Assembly: GCA_951801675.1 (NCBI GenBank)
Contig: CATONX010000004.1
Location: forward strand, 62,001 to 126,000
DNA length: 64,000 bases
Direction: 5' to 3'
Source: an uncultured Eubacteriales bacterium
GTDB taxonomy: Bacteria; Bacillota; Clostridia; Oscillospirales; Acutalibacteraceae
The notes beneath the pieces are model-generated. The model saw only the letters and a program-made list of their open reading frames with translations, was not told the DNA's origin and did no database searches. The position numbers and the translations under genes are program-made. Shown piece by piece: positions 54,263 through 63,129 of this stretch (the first letter of the stretch is position 1; every line of letters starts with the position of its first letter).

Positions 54263-55603
54263 TTATTTCGCCAGCAATACCGTGAAGTTTTCCAGCGCCG
54301 TGACCAGTTCCTTGAGGAAACGGGAAGCAGGCGCGCCGTCGATCACCCGATGGTCGGCGGTGAGGGAAAGGTTCATGGCCGGATAGGTTTTGATCTCACC
54401 GTTCACCACGCGGACCTTGGTCTCGATGGTGTTGACGCCCAGAATGGCGGTCTGCGGCGGATTGATGACAGGAGTAAAGCTTTCCATGCCCAGCGAGCCC
54501 AGGTTCGAAACCGTGAAGGTGCCGCCCGAAAGCAGGTCGGGCGCGATGGAGCCCTTCTGGCAGGCTGCCGCCAGCTCTTTGGCCTCCTTGGCGATTTCCG
54601 AGAGGCTCTTACAATCGGCGTTGCGGATGGTGGGAACCATCAGGCCGCGCTCGGTATCCACCGCCACACCCAGGTGCACGTGGGTAAACTGGCGCACCTT
54701 ATTGTCCACGCAGTGGGCGTTGAAGTCGGGGTGGTTCTTAAGAATGCGGGAAACGGCATAGAGGATCACGTCGTTGATGGTGATCTTGCCCACGTTCAGG
54801 GCTTCGCCGCCCGCCTTGACCAACCCACGGAACGCGTTGACCGCGGTCATGTCAAAGTGCATGTTATAAGTAAGCTGGGCAATGGTGGAGAGCGAATGAA
54901 TCATGTTCTTCGCAATCACCTTGCGGATGTTGGTCATGGGAACGTCCACATACTCAGGACCCTCGTCCGCCACGGCGGCTGCCGCGGCAGCGGGCGCTGC
55001 GGGGGCATTCAGGTCGGCCATACGGACGCGCCCGCCGATGCCGGTGCCCTCGATGCCGGAACCGGAACCCACAAAGCCGTCTCTGGCGGCGAAGGTGGCG
55101 GCGTTGCCGGAAGCGATCATGGCGTCAATGTCCCGCTCGATGATACGGCCGTTGGGGCCGGTAGCGGGAGCCACGGTATAATCGACGCCCTGACGGGCGG
55201 CCAGGTTCTTCGCCCGGGGCGAAATCTTGATGAATTCATCCGCGCTGCGGGAAACCGTCTGGGCGGGTGCGGTTTGAGCCGTCTCTTCAGCAGGGGCGCT
55301 GTCTTCGCTGGCGGCGGTCGCCTCTTCCTCTTCCCCGGCGGGCTTAAACTGGGCGGTGCTTTCCCCGGGATTGCCGATGACGCACACGTTCGTCAAACAA
55401 GGAACGTCGTCGCCTTCCTCAAAGAAGATGTCCAGCATGGTACCGGAGAGCTTGCTTTCCTCCTCGAACGAGGCTTTGTCCGTTTCGTAGGAAAAAAGGA
55501 TGTCGCCGGGCGCAACGGTGTCGCCCACCTTTTTATGCCACTTTGCAATGATACAGCTTTCCACCGACTGTCCCTGCCGCGGCATGATTACTGCTGTTGC
55601 CAT
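54263..55603 (-). CDS. Dihydrolipoyl acyltransferase (E2)
   Basis: The 446-residue core of the 2-oxo acid dehydrogenase. An N-terminal lipoyl domain has the target lysine in ETDKASFEE. A Glu/Ala/Pro linker, a peripheral-subunit binding domain (ISPRAKNLAARQGVDY), a second Ala-rich linker and the catalytic domain with the active site LTADHRVIDGAPASRF follow. ATG 55603 is chosen by AGGAGG and by MATAVIMPRQGQSVE, the normal start of a lipoyl domain; the longer frame would lie in the leader. It is the first gene of the operon. Confidence 0.94.
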   Translation of the reverse strand: MATAVIMPRQGQSVESCIIAKWHKKVGDTVAPGDILFSYETDKASFEEESKLSGTMLDIFFEEGDDVPCLTNVCVIGNPGESTAQFKPAGEEEEATAASEDSAPAEETAQTAPAQTVSRSADEFIKISPRAKNLAARQGVDYTVAPATGPNGRIIERDIDAMIASGNAATFAARDGFVGSGSGIEGTGIGGRVRMADLNAPAAPAAAAAAVADEGPEYVDVPMTNIRKVIAKNMIHSLSTIAQLTYNMHFDMTAVNAFRGLVKAGGEALNVGKITINDVILYAVSRILKNHPDFNAHCVDNKVRQFTHVHLGVAVDTERGLMVPTIRNADCKSLSEIAKEAKELAAACQKGSIAPDLLSGGTFTVSNLGSLGMESFTPVINPPQTAILGVNTIETKVRVVNGEIKTYPAMNLSLTADHRVIDGAPASRFLKELVTALENFTVLLAK

Positions 55604-55647
55604 TTGGTTCCCTCCTGCGTCTGTAATTGTAACATTTGTGTGAAGTT

Positions 55648-55663
55648 TTGTGAAATTTAACAC
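55648..55663 (-). promoter_or_regulatory. Rex-like operator in the dehydrogenase leader
   Basis: The plus strand reads TTGTGAAATTTAACAC, an imperfect palindrome (6 of 8 arm positions) close to the redox-repressor Rex form TTGT(G/T)A-N6-T(C/A)ACAA. It lies 10 to 25 bases after the predicted transcription start. The match is partial, so this is a candidate only. Confidence 0.4.
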
Positions 55664-55674
55664 TCGCTGATGTT

Positions 55675-55703
55675 ATTTTATCATTTACACCCCTTCCTGT
55701 CAA
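55675..55703 (-). promoter_or_regulatory. Promoter of the dehydrogenase operon
   Basis: TTGACA and TAAAAT with a 17-base spacer, about 70 bases before E2. It should drive E2, E3, E1, lplA and the PHP gene. Confidence 0.85.
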
Positions 55704-55769
55704 CCGCCTGACCAGTAAAACCCCATAATTTTTGTAAAGGTATTGTGTACAAATTCGAAACGTTTGTCC

Positions 55770-55798
55770 TTGTGGGAGGGCGCCGGATGGGGTACAAT
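55770..55798 (+). promoter_or_regulatory. Promoter of the AEC transporter gene
   Basis: TTGTGG and TACAAT with a 17-base spacer; GGAGGGG follows before the ATG at 55850. Confidence 0.7.
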
Positions 55799-55849
55799 AA
55801 AAACCGTGTGAAAAAGAACGGACATGCAACCGGTGTGGAGGGGTATTCT

Positions 55850-56770
55850 ATGCTTGACAGCATAACGGTCATTGCCGAACAGGTGGCGATGCTGTATTTG
55901 ATGATGGCGGCGGGGTTTTTCTGCTTTAAGAAAAAGCTCATCCGGGAAAACGGCGCAAAGCAGATGACCGACCTGCTTTTGTTTGTGGTTACGCCCTGTG
56001 TCATCGTTTCTTCCTTTGAAATCGAGTTCGACGCGGCGCTGCGCGACGGCATTCTGATTGCCACCGGTGTGGCGGTGGGCGCCCATGCCTTGGCTATCGG
56101 GATCGGGATGCTGTTTTTCAAAAAGGAGCCCGGTGCCCGCAAACGGGTGCTGCGCTTCTCGGTGGTGTTCTCCAACTGCGGCTTTATGTCCATCCCCCTG
56201 CTTTCCGCACTGCTTGGCAGCCGCGGGGTCATTTACGGGGCGGCTTACTTAGGCGTCTTTAACATCGTCCAGTGGACCTACGGCGTTTACCTGATGACCG
56301 GGGACCGCAAACAGGTGTCGGTCAAAAAAGCGATCCTGAATCCCGGCGTCATCGGCTTGGCGCTGGCCTTGCCTATCTTCTTTTTCTCCATCCGTCTGCC
56401 GGACGTCCTTTCCCAGACCATCGGACAGCTTGCAAACCTGAATACACCTCTGGCCATGGTGGTCATCGGGTGCCACATCGCGGCGGCGGACTTAAAACGG
56501 GCTTTCTTAGACAAGTCCATTTACCTGGCGCTGGTGCTGCGCCTTTTAGCGGCGCCCTTACTGGTCACCGCCCTGCTTCTCCCCTTCCACTTGGAACGGG
56601 ACCTGCTTCTCGCCTGCGTCATCCCCGCCAGCGCCCCGGCGGCGGCTACCACCGCTTTGTTCTCCGACCGGTTTGGCCAGGACACGGGACTTGCTTCCAG
56701 CATTGTGACGGTGACCACCTTGGTTTCCATTGTGACCATGCCGCTGCTGATTCTGGTGGCGTCCTTGTAA
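55850..56770 (+). CDS. AEC-family (auxin efflux carrier-like) transporter
   Basis: A 306-residue membrane protein with about ten helices in two halves. SVVFSNCGFMSIPLLSALLG in the first half and VIPASAPAAATTALFSDRFG in the second are the duplicated signature of bacterial malate/malonate-type AEC carriers. A dicarboxylate or similar anion is the likely substrate, which would suit a malic enzyme strain, but specificity is not given by sequence. ATG 55850 (GGAGGGG upstream) is chosen over 55745. Confidence 0.9.
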   Translation: MLDSITVIAEQVAMLYLMMAAGFFCFKKKLIRENGAKQMTDLLLFVVTPCVIVSSFEIEFDAALRDGILIATGVAVGAHALAIGIGMLFFKKEPGARKRVLRFSVVFSNCGFMSIPLLSALLGSRGVIYGAAYLGVFNIVQWTYGVYLMTGDRKQVSVKKAILNPGVIGLALALPIFFFSIRLPDVLSQTIGQLANLNTPLAMVVIGCHIAAADLKRAFLDKSIYLALVLRLLAAPLLVTALLLPFHLERDLLLACVIPASAPAAATTALFSDRFGQDTGLASSIVTVTTLVSIVTMPLLILVASL

Positions 56771-57060
56771 ATGTTATTATTGAGGGACTTCCGGGACTAT
56801 TTTCCCTGTGGTCTATGCCAAGTCTTTTCTTTCCCTGTGCGTTCCATATCGTTTGGATCAAGATAGAAAAGGCTTGGTTTTTTCCGCGAAGGCTAATCCC
56901 GGCGTTATCACAAGGCGAGAGGATCCCCGGCGAAACAGGACCAACCAGTCTTGTCCGAAGGGCCGCAGGTAGGGTGCAACGGGGCGGCGCTTGGCCCTCT
57001 CTGTCCCATGGGAAGTACGCCTGTCCCAGATCGGGCCGTCTTATGCTCTTTCCTGCCTGC
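56771..57060. other. Intergenic region with no gene seen
   Basis: 290 bases after the AEC transporter with no ORF that has a ribosome binding site and no recognisable RNA. It ends in the terminator at 57061, so the transporter mRNA may carry a long 3' end or a separate RNA may lie here. Confidence 0.5.
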
Positions 57061-57098
57061 AAAAAAGGAGCGGGACGCAGCGCGTCCGCTCCTTTTTT
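57061..57098 (+). terminator. Terminator downstream of the AEC transporter
   Basis: GGAGCGGGACGC-AGC-GCGTCCGCTCC hairpin (one bulged G) with A6 before and T6 after. Confidence 0.88.
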
Positions 57099-57138
57099 GC
57101 GGCTTTCTTTCCATTTTCTTCGCGGCAGCTGGTTCTCC

Positions 57139-57166
57139 TTGACAATTCTGCGATCTGCGGTATAAT
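57139..57166 (+). promoter_or_regulatory. Promoter of the DUF6530-like gene
   Basis: TTGACA and TATAAT, both perfect, with a 16-base spacer. Confidence 0.88.
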
Positions 57167-57168
57167 CA

Positions 57169-57197
57169 TTACTAGATTAGTAAATAACTAATTTAGT
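57169..57197 (+). promoter_or_regulatory. Interlocking palindromic operators at the transcription start
   Basis: Three overlapping perfect inverted repeats: TTACTA-GAT-TAGTAA, TTAGT-AAATA-ACTAA and ACTAA-T-TTAGT. They cover the predicted +1 of a consensus promoter, the place for a tight repressor. The AT-rich symmetry suggests a MarR-type dimer; no such gene is in the window. Confidence 0.65.
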
Positions 57198-57218
57198 AAA
57201 TTTATAGGAGGGATTGTC

Positions 57219-57731
57219 ATGAACATTCCCACTACCCTGAAGCACAAGCCGGTCATCGTATCGGAGAACTACGAGAACATCGACGGACGTTCGGCTTATC
57301 ATTCCGACGCAAAGGGGCTCTCTCTGGGCCTCGCCCAGTGGAACGACCGGGGCAAGGTGGACATTTCCGCCAAGGTCTGGCGGTACACGGGGGAAAAGTG
57401 GTCCAGGCAGTCGGAAGAGCTGCCCATGCACCGGGTCATCGACCTGGCCATCCTTCTGTGCCGGGCTAAGCTTTACTTTCAGGACGCCTACCGATACGAA
57501 AAGCTGTATGACCCCGATAAACCGGTGATCGACCGCATCGGCCTGCAGGGGGATGCGATGACGGTGTCGGTCTGCATGGAGAATCCCAAGCTCGATGAGG
57601 ACATCCGGCTTTTTCGAGATGCCCTGAGCCAGGACGATGAGTTCATCAGCGAGCGGCTTCACGTGCTGGCGAACCTGCTGGCGGAAATGGGGTATGGCAT
57701 GCGCAAGGATCCCGGCTATCCCCATAAGTGA
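57219..57731 (+). CDS. Conserved protein, DUF6530-like (170 residues)
   Basis: A soluble protein, MNIPTTLKHKPVIVSENYEN onward, with GLSLGLAQWNDRGKVDISAK and ELPMHRVIDLAILLCRAKLYF. I link it tentatively to the DUF6530 family; no function is known. It is a single-gene unit with a strong promoter, a palindromic operator and its own terminator, so its expression is probably switched by a specific signal. Confidence 0.78.
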   Translation: MNIPTTLKHKPVIVSENYENIDGRSAYHSDAKGLSLGLAQWNDRGKVDISAKVWRYTGEKWSRQSEELPMHRVIDLAILLCRAKLYFQDAYRYEKLYDPDKPVIDRIGLQGDAMTVSVCMENPKLDEDIRLFRDALSQDDEFISERLHVLANLLAEMGYGMRKDPGYPHK

Positions 57732-57836
57732 GGAAAGCCGGCGTTTACCTGCTGGCTTGAACACAGCCGCAACAATGGATAAAGCAGCATTCTCGGCCGC
57801 TGACCACATGCGTCACGCGAGGGTTCCCCGGTAAAA

Positions 57837-57890
57837 AAACAGCAAGAGGGAGCGGATGGAATTTCACCCGCTCCCTCTTGCTGTTTTTCT
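57837..57890 (+). terminator. Terminator of the DUF6530-like gene
   Basis: AGCAAGAGGGAGCGG and its near-perfect complement CCGCTCCCTCTTGCT around a 14-base loop, followed by GTTTTTC. Confidence 0.9.
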
Positions 57891-58126
57891 GTACGAAGCC
57901 TGTCATCATTCATACGCAGCCGCAACCCGTTCTTTTACCCCGTGTTTCTTTGCATTTCTCGGACAAAGGGCAGTGGGACGATGTTCTCTCCTTAGAAAGC
58001 CCTTCCCGTTTTTTCCCAAAGGCACCCATCCGCCCTGACGGCATACACTGTACTGAGAGCGGCAGGGGCTTTGGTGGTTTTACACCGATGCCATGTCCCT
58101 GGCGTCCCGCTCTTTTGAGATAGATA
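57891..58126. other. Intergenic region with no gene seen
   Basis: The frames here lack ribosome binding sites and family similarity. The region separates two convergent units and may contain eroded sequence. Confidence 0.5.
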
Positions 58127-58154
58127 GGCCGGAGGATGCCTGCACCCTCCGGCC
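58127..58154 (-). terminator. Hairpin after the lipoprotein gene
   Basis: GGCCGGAGG pairs with CCTCCGGCC over a 10-base loop, 80 bases past the stop at 58235. The following TATCTATCTC is only weakly U-rich. Confidence 0.6.
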
Positions 58155-58234
58155 GCTCCTATCAAAAAGTCCGCTCCTCGCACCGCCGAATCCCATCCGG
58201 CCCGCAGTTTTATCCCTTCGGCGCGCTTACCCCA

Positions 58235-58819
58235 TCAGCCATTGTCGTCCTGGAATAGGAAAGGAACGCTTGCTTCTCCGCCTGGGGAAGCGGAAGAAGC
58301 CAAAACATAATAATATTCGTACAATGCCAGCGCACGGGTCCGGTAGAGATTGAGACGGACCAGTGCGTTGGTGTTGTTTTTCCGGGTGTCGTCCCCCTGG
58401 CGCACGCCGGTCATCACCCCGGCCAGAGCCAGGTGGTCGTCGGCGTACAGATCCCAGCTTTCCTGCTCGTTTTGCAGGGAGATGGACTGCTCGCTGCTGG
58501 CCGCGCCGTTTGCCAGAGAGAAAGCGTTGCTCATTTCATCCTTCCAATAGTCCCCGTAGCGCAAGGTTACCTCCAGCATCTCGTCGGAGGCGGCGTTCGC
58601 AATGGCGCCCGTCTCCCGGACAAAGGCCTTGTCCAGCGGGTTTTGGGCGGCAATTTCTTCAAAAGCGGTCCCCGTGCTGAACCGGGGCCGGAAGCCTTCC
58701 AGGTAGGCCGATTGGGTGGACGCGTTCCCGCCGGCAGACTGGGATTTGTTCTCGCAAGAGGACAGCATCAGCAAAATCGTGAGCACGCTTACAAGCAACA
58801 GGGAAATGGTTCGTTTCAT
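58235..58819 (-). CDS. Putative lipoprotein of unknown function
   Basis: A 194-residue protein with a lipoprotein signal peptide and lipobox LSSC (MKRTISLLLVSVLTILLMLSSC), then a Ser/Gln-rich linker and a mostly helical domain (SDEMLEVTLRYGDYWKDEM, ALVRLNLYRTRALALYEYYY). The spacing of Trp, Arg and Tyr faintly recalls LprI-type lysozyme inhibitors, but I would not assign it. It is coupled by ATGA overlap to the XRE regulator upstream, so its expression probably follows that regulator. Confidence 0.72.
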   Translation of the reverse strand: MKRTISLLLVSVLTILLMLSSCENKSQSAGGNASTQSAYLEGFRPRFSTGTAFEEIAAQNPLDKAFVRETGAIANAASDEMLEVTLRYGDYWKDEMSNAFSLANGAASSEQSISLQNEQESWDLYADDHLALAGVMTGVRQGDDTRKNNTNALVRLNLYRTRALALYEYYYVLASSASPGGEASVPFLFQDDNG

Positions 58820-59169
58820 TCCTTACGCTCCTTTTCTTCATCCGGCCGGCGCAGCGCCAGCAGCAAATTTTTCAGAATTTCCTCCACATATTCCCGCTTT
58901 TCCGGCGGACATTCTTCAAACAAATAGGCCACGGGAGTCTGCTCATGAGCGCCCCGTCCGCCAAACAGCACATAGTCCGCATCCAGCTCCAACAGCGTGC
59001 AAACGCGGTATAGCGTCTCCACCGACATGCCCTTCTGCCCGAGCTCAATATAAGAATAAAACCGAGAGGAGACGCCCAGTTCTTCCGCCACCTGTTCCCG
59101 GGTCAGACGCAGAAGCTCCCGCTTTAAGCGGATCCGTTTCCCCATCTGAACAGTCAAATTCTGGTTCAT
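58816..59169 (-). CDS. XRE-family transcriptional regulator
   Basis: A 117-residue protein with an HTH at about 10-62 (GKRIRLKRELLRLTREQVAE, LGVSSRFYSYIELGQKGMS) and a helical C-terminus (PEKREYVEEILKNLLLALR) for dimerisation. ATG 59169 is used because AGAGG lies 8 bases upstream; the GTG at 59178 overlaps that site. Two inverted repeats in its promoter suggest it represses its own operon with the lipoprotein. Confidence 0.87.
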   Translation of the reverse strand: MNQNLTVQMGKRIRLKRELLRLTREQVAEELGVSSRFYSYIELGQKGMSVETLYRVCTLLELDADYVLFGGRGAHEQTPVAYLFEECPPEKREYVEEILKNLLLALRRPDEEKERKE

Positions 59170-59183
59170 CTCCAACACCTCTT

Positions 59184-59198
59184 GGTTCTATTCTAACC
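59184..59198 (-). promoter_or_regulatory. Operator 1 of the XRE regulator, over its -10
   Basis: GGTTCTATTCTAACC is an inverted repeat (GGTT/AACC, with T-C/T-A next) that covers the predicted -10 TAGAAT of the minus-strand promoter. Confidence 0.6.
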
Positions 59199-59226
59199 AA
59201 ATACCTTGCCGCTAAAACGATATGTT

Positions 59227-59242
59227 GGTTCATTTTAGAACC
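59227..59242 (-). promoter_or_regulatory. Operator 2 of the XRE regulator
   Basis: GGTTCATTTTAGAACC, arms GGTTC/GAACC, lies 28 bases beyond operator 1 in the same pattern. Centre-to-centre spacing is about 43 bases, four helical turns, which suits cooperative binding. Confidence 0.6.
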
Positions 59243-59320
59243 ACAAGTTCATATCGCGTGTTTTTTTCACACATAGCAGCCGAAGGATAAGACCCGAACC
59301 CCTATAAAAGGAAAAAAAGA

Positions 59321-59349
59321 TTGATTCAGCTCGGTTTTTCTGGCATAAT
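59321..59349 (+). promoter_or_regulatory. Promoter of gltX-glnS
   Basis: TTGATT and CATAAT with a 17-base spacer, about 50 bases before the TTG start. Confidence 0.72.
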
Positions 59350-59405
59350 ACTCCTTATAACCAATTGTATTGCAGGTTTTTGAATGTGATCGGAGGTATC
59401 AGGCA

Positions 59406-61043
59406 TTGGACGATAAACAAGCTCTCGCCGCGCTGCTCTTTCCGCACGTGACCAAAACGCCGGAGGAGATTATGCAGAAATATCCCAGACGGGTACGGGA
59501 AAACGGAGAAAAGGTGACCCGGTTCGCTCCCAGCCCCACCGGCTTTTTGCACATCGGCGGTCTTTTTACCGCCATGGTCAACCGCCGGGTGGCGGCGGAC
59601 GGCGTCTGCTACCTGCGCATTGAGGATACGGATAAAAAGCGCGAGGTGGCCGACGGGGTCACCGGCATCATCGACGGCTTGCACAGCTTCGGCATCGACT
59701 TTGACGAAGGAATGACCGGCCCCCAGAGCGAAACCGGCGAGTACGGGCCTTACTTACAGTCCAAACGCAAGGAAATCTACCAGGTGTTCGCCAAGTCCCT
59801 GGTGGAAAAGGGCTTTGCCTATCCGTGCTTCTGCACCGAGGAAGCCCTTGCCCAGCAGCGGGCCGAGCAGGAAGCGCAGAAGCAAAACCCCGGCTACTAC
59901 GGCCGGTGGGCCGCTTGCCGGGAGCTAACGCTTGAGGACATCAAAGCCCGCTTAGAGCGCGGCGAGCCTTTTGTGCTGCGGCTGCGCTCCCCCGGCCGCC
60001 CCGACCACAAGTGTTCTTTTAAGGACGCGGTCAAGGGCAAGATTGAAATGCCGGAAAACGAGCAGGACATTGTTTTGTTAAAGCGCGACGGCATCCCCAC
60101 CTACCACTTTGCTCACGCGGTGGACGACACGCTGATGGGCACCACCCATGTCATCCGCGGGGATGAGTGGATTTCCTCGGCGCCGGTGCATTTGCAGCTT
60201 TTTTATGTGCTGGGCTTTAAGCCGCCTGTCTATGCCCACGTGTCCCCCATCATGAAGGAGGAGGACGGAGGCAAACGCAAGCTGAGCAAACGCAAGGACC
60301 CGGAAGCGTCGGTGGAATACTACCGGCAGGAGGGATACCCGGCGGCAAGCGTCATCGAATACCTGCTGACCATTGCCAACTCCAATTTTGAGGACTGGCG
60401 CAAGGCAAACCCCAAGGCGGACAACCGGGAGTTTCCCTTTAAGCTGTCGGCCATGAGCCGGTCGGGCGCGCTCTTTGACCTGAAAAAGCTCAACGACGTG
60501 AGCAAAAACGTCATTTCGGTCATGCCGGCCAAGGAGGTCTTTGCGCTGGCGGCCGGGTGGGCCAGGGAATACGACCCGCCGCTTTTCGAACTTCTCAGCA
60601 GGGACAAAGCGTTCGCCACCGCGATTTTCGACATCGACCGCACGCCGGTCAAGCCGCGCAAGGACATCGGCAAGTGGAGCGACGTGCGCGATTACGTGAG
60701 TTACTTCTATGACGAGCTCTGGGACCGGCAGCGCCCGATGCCGGAGAACCTTTCCAAAGAGGACGTAAGGGCGGTACTGTCGGCTTATCTGGACGCCTAT
60801 AATCCCGCTCACAGCAAGGACGAATGGTTTGCCGCAATCAAGGATTTGTGCGAACCGCTGGGCTTTGCAAGAGAGGTCAAGGAATATAAGAAAAACCCGG
60901 ACGGGTACAAAGGGCATGTGGGAGATGTGAGTTCTATTCTCCGCATCGCGGTGACCGGACGGAAGAATACCCCCGATTTGTACGCGATTATGCAGCTTCT
61001 GGGCGAAGAACAGGTGCGCCAGAGGCTTTCGGAATGCCTGTAA
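59406..61043 (+). CDS. gltX: Glutamate--tRNA ligase (GluRS2 type)
   Basis: A 545-residue class I synthetase with [13 protein letters not shown] (HIGH-like) and [11 protein letters not shown] (KMSKS-like), plus the N-terminal extension [17 protein letters not shown] seen in the clostridial GluRS2 branch. It charges tRNA-Glu; some GluRS2 enzymes discriminate in favour of tRNA-Gln, but glnS next door makes that less needed. TTG 59406 is preferred because GGAGG stands nine bases upstream; the TTG at 59370 has no such site. Confidence 0.93.
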   Translation: MDDKQALAALLFPHVTKTPEEIMQKYPRRVRENGEKVTRFAPSPTGFLHIGGLFTAMVNRRVAADGVCYLRIEDTDKKREVADGVTGIIDGLHSFGIDFDEGMTGPQSETGEYGPYLQSKRKEIYQVFAKSLVEKGFAYPCFCTEEALAQQRAEQEAQKQNPGYYGRWAACRELTLEDIKARLERGEPFVLRLRSPGRPDHKCSFKDAVKGKIEMPENEQDIVLLKRDGIPTYHFAHAVDDTLMGTTHVIRGDEWISSAPVHLQLFYVLGFKPPVYAHVSPIMKEEDGGKRKLSKRKDPEASVEYYRQEGYPAASVIEYLLTIANSNFEDWRKANPKADNREFPFKLSAMSRSGALFDLKKLNDVSKNVISVMPAKEVFALAAGWAREYDPPLFELLSRDKAFATAIFDIDRTPVKPRKDIGKWSDVRDYVSYFYDELWDRQRPMPENLSKEDVRAVLSAYLDAYNPAHSKDEWFAAIKDLCEPLGFAREVKEYKKNPDGYKGHVGDVSSILRIAVTGRKNTPDLYAIMQLLGEEQVRQRLSECL

Positions 61044-61092
61044 AGGCGGTTTGCTTGCGGGTGAAAAAACGGGAAAACGAGGAGGACGTTTC

Positions 61093-62754
61093 ATGGAAAC
61101 GAGCGTAAATTTCATTCATGAGGCCATCAACGCCGATTTGGAGGCCGGGGTATACGACCGGGTACAGACCCGGTTTCCGCCCGAGCCCAACGGTTATCTG
61201 CACATCGGCCACGCCAAGGCCATCAGCATCAATTTCGGCACGGCAAAGAAGTATAACGGCATCTGCAACCTGCGCTTCGACGACACGAATCCCACCAAGG
61301 AGGATGTGGAATACGTGGAGTCGATCATGGAGGACATTCGGTGGCTGGGATACCAGTGGGACAACGTGTATTACGCGTCCGACTACTTTCCGTTTATCCA
61401 CGCCTGCGCGGTCAAGCTCATTGAGAAAGGCAAGGCCTACGTGTGCGACCTGACGGCGGACGAAATCCGGGAATACCGGGGAACTCTGACCGAGCCGGGC
61501 AAAGAAAGCCCTTATCGTAACCGCTCGGTGGAGGAAAACCTGGACTTATTCGCCCGGATGACCGCCGGAGAATTTGAAACCGGGACAAAGGTACTGCGGG
61601 CGAAGATCGACATGGCTTCCCCCAACCTGAACATGCGCGACCCGATCATTTACCGGGTGCTCAAGGCCACCCACCACCGCACCGGGGATCAGTGGTGCGT
61701 CTATCCCATGTACGACTTTGCGCATCCTTTGTCCGACGCGGCGGAGAAGGTGACCCATTCCCTGTGCTCGCTGGAATTTGAGGATCACCGGCCGCTTTAC
61801 GACTGGGTGCTTCGGGAAGTGGGAATCGAGCAGCCGCCCCGGCAGATCGAATTCGCCCGCCTGAACTTAAACTACATGCTCACCTCCAAGCGCAAGTGCC
61901 TCAAGCTGGTAAAAGACCATATCGTGTCCGGCTGGGACGACCCGCGCATGTCCACCTTAAGCGGTATGCGGCGGCGGGGGTATCCCCCGGAAGCCATCCG
62001 AGACTTCTGCGAGCGCATCGGCGTGGCGAAGGCGGCAAGCGTGGTGGACTACGCGCTGCTGGAATTCTGCGTGCGCGACGAGCTGAGCAGAAAAGCACCC
62101 CGAGCCATGGCGGTGCTGCGTCCGCTCAAAGTCATTGTGGACAACTATCCTGATTCCAAAACCGAGGACATTGAGATCGAGCTGCATCCCGACCGGCCGG
62201 AGCTGGGTACGCGGACGGTTACCTTCTCGAAGGAGCTTTACATTGAGCGGGAGGATTTCATGGAAGACCCGCCCAAGGGGTATTTCCGTCTCTGCCCGGA
62301 CAAGGAGGTTCGCTTAAAGAGCGCCTACTTTGTGAAGTTCAGCCATGCGGACAAGGATGAGGACGGCAACATCCTAGCGGTGCATGTGACCTACGATCCC
62401 GCTTCCCGGGGCGGCAACTCGCCGGACGGGCGCAAGGTCAAGGGCACGATCCACTGGGTCAGCGCCGAAAAAGCGGTGGACGCCGAAGTGCGGCTCTACG
62501 ACCGGCTTTTCGCGGTGGAAAACCCGTCGGACGAGCGTGGCGTGGAGAGCTTTGAGGACAATTTAAACCCCGATTCCCTCCTGGTGCTTACCGGGTGCAA
62601 GCTGGAGGAAACCCTCGAAGGTGCCAAGCCGGGCGAGACCTTCCAGTTCATGCGAAACGGGTACTTTACCGTGGACCCGGACACCACCGAACACCGCCTG
62701 GTGTTCAACCGTACGGTAGCGCTCAAGGATTCTTGGGCAAAGGCCAAAAAATAA
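61093..62754 (+). CDS. glnS: Glutamine--tRNA ligase
   Basis: A 553-residue class I synthetase. It has [17 protein letters not shown] (HIGH) and the lysine-rich [11 protein letters not shown] in place of VMSKRKL, and the C-terminal anticodon-binding beta-barrels ([20 protein letters not shown]). GlnRS is absent from many Firmicutes that use the GatCAB route, so its presence is informative. GAGGAGG precedes ATG 61093, 49 bases after gltX; one transcript is likely. Confidence 0.95.
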   Translation: METSVNFIHEAINADLEAGVYDRVQTRFPPEPNGYLHIGHAKAISINFGTAKKYNGICNLRFDDTNPTKEDVEYVESIMEDIRWLGYQWDNVYYASDYFPFIHACAVKLIEKGKAYVCDLTADEIREYRGTLTEPGKESPYRNRSVEENLDLFARMTAGEFETGTKVLRAKIDMASPNLNMRDPIIYRVLKATHHRTGDQWCVYPMYDFAHPLSDAAEKVTHSLCSLEFEDHRPLYDWVLREVGIEQPPRQIEFARLNLNYMLTSKRKCLKLVKDHIVSGWDDPRMSTLSGMRRRGYPPEAIRDFCERIGVAKAASVVDYALLEFCVRDELSRKAPRAMAVLRPLKVIVDNYPDSKTEDIEIELHPDRPELGTRTVTFSKELYIEREDFMEDPPKGYFRLCPDKEVRLKSAYFVKFSHADKDEDGNILAVHVTYDPASRGGNSPDGRKVKGTIHWVSAEKAVDAEVRLYDRLFAVENPSDERGVESFEDNLNPDSLLVLTGCKLEETLEGAKPGETFQFMRNGYFTVDPDTTEHRLVFNRTVALKDSWAKAKK

Positions 62755-62771
62755 AGCGCGGCGGTTATGAC

Positions 62772-62815
62772 AGAAAAAGAGGGCCTGGAACAACATGTTC
62801 CAGGCCCTCTTTTTG
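62772..62815 (+). terminator. Terminator after glnS
   Basis: AGAGGGCCTGGAACA and its exact complement form a 15-bp stem with loop ACA, followed by TTTTTG. Confidence 0.92.
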
Positions 62816-62822
62816 CGCTTCG

Positions 62823-62939
62823 TCAGATGGAAGAGAAGAGCATAACCGGTCCCAGCCAATACCCCACCAGCAAAATGCCGACGATGATCACCGCCAAACA
62901 GATTGCGCAGGACACACCATAAAACGTTCTGCTGCGCAT
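62823..62939 (-). CDS. Small membrane protein (38 residues)
   Basis: A short frame MRSRTFYGVSCAICLAVIIV, then GILLVGYWLGPVMLFSSI, with one hydrophobic helix and a basic N-terminus (Arg-Ser-Arg inside). GGGAGGGAGAGC lies just before the ATG at 62939. The gene is convergent with glnS and has only the shared terminator between. Its size hides it from most gene finders. Function unknown. Confidence 0.62.
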   Translation of the reverse strand: MRSRTFYGVSCAICLAVIIVGILLVGYWLGPVMLFSSI

Positions 62940-63129
62940 TGCTCTCCCTCCCATCGACTAACTTTGTCCATTCAGACATCTCTCATACCTATAAGACGAG
63001 AGCGGACGGCAAAACGTTGCAGAAAATCGGAAATTTCTTTGCGCGATTTTTCCGCCCGCCATGCATATTGCCCCGCCGAACAAGCAAAATAAAGGTTGTA
63101 CACTATATTATTGAAAGGCTGGAGAGAAT

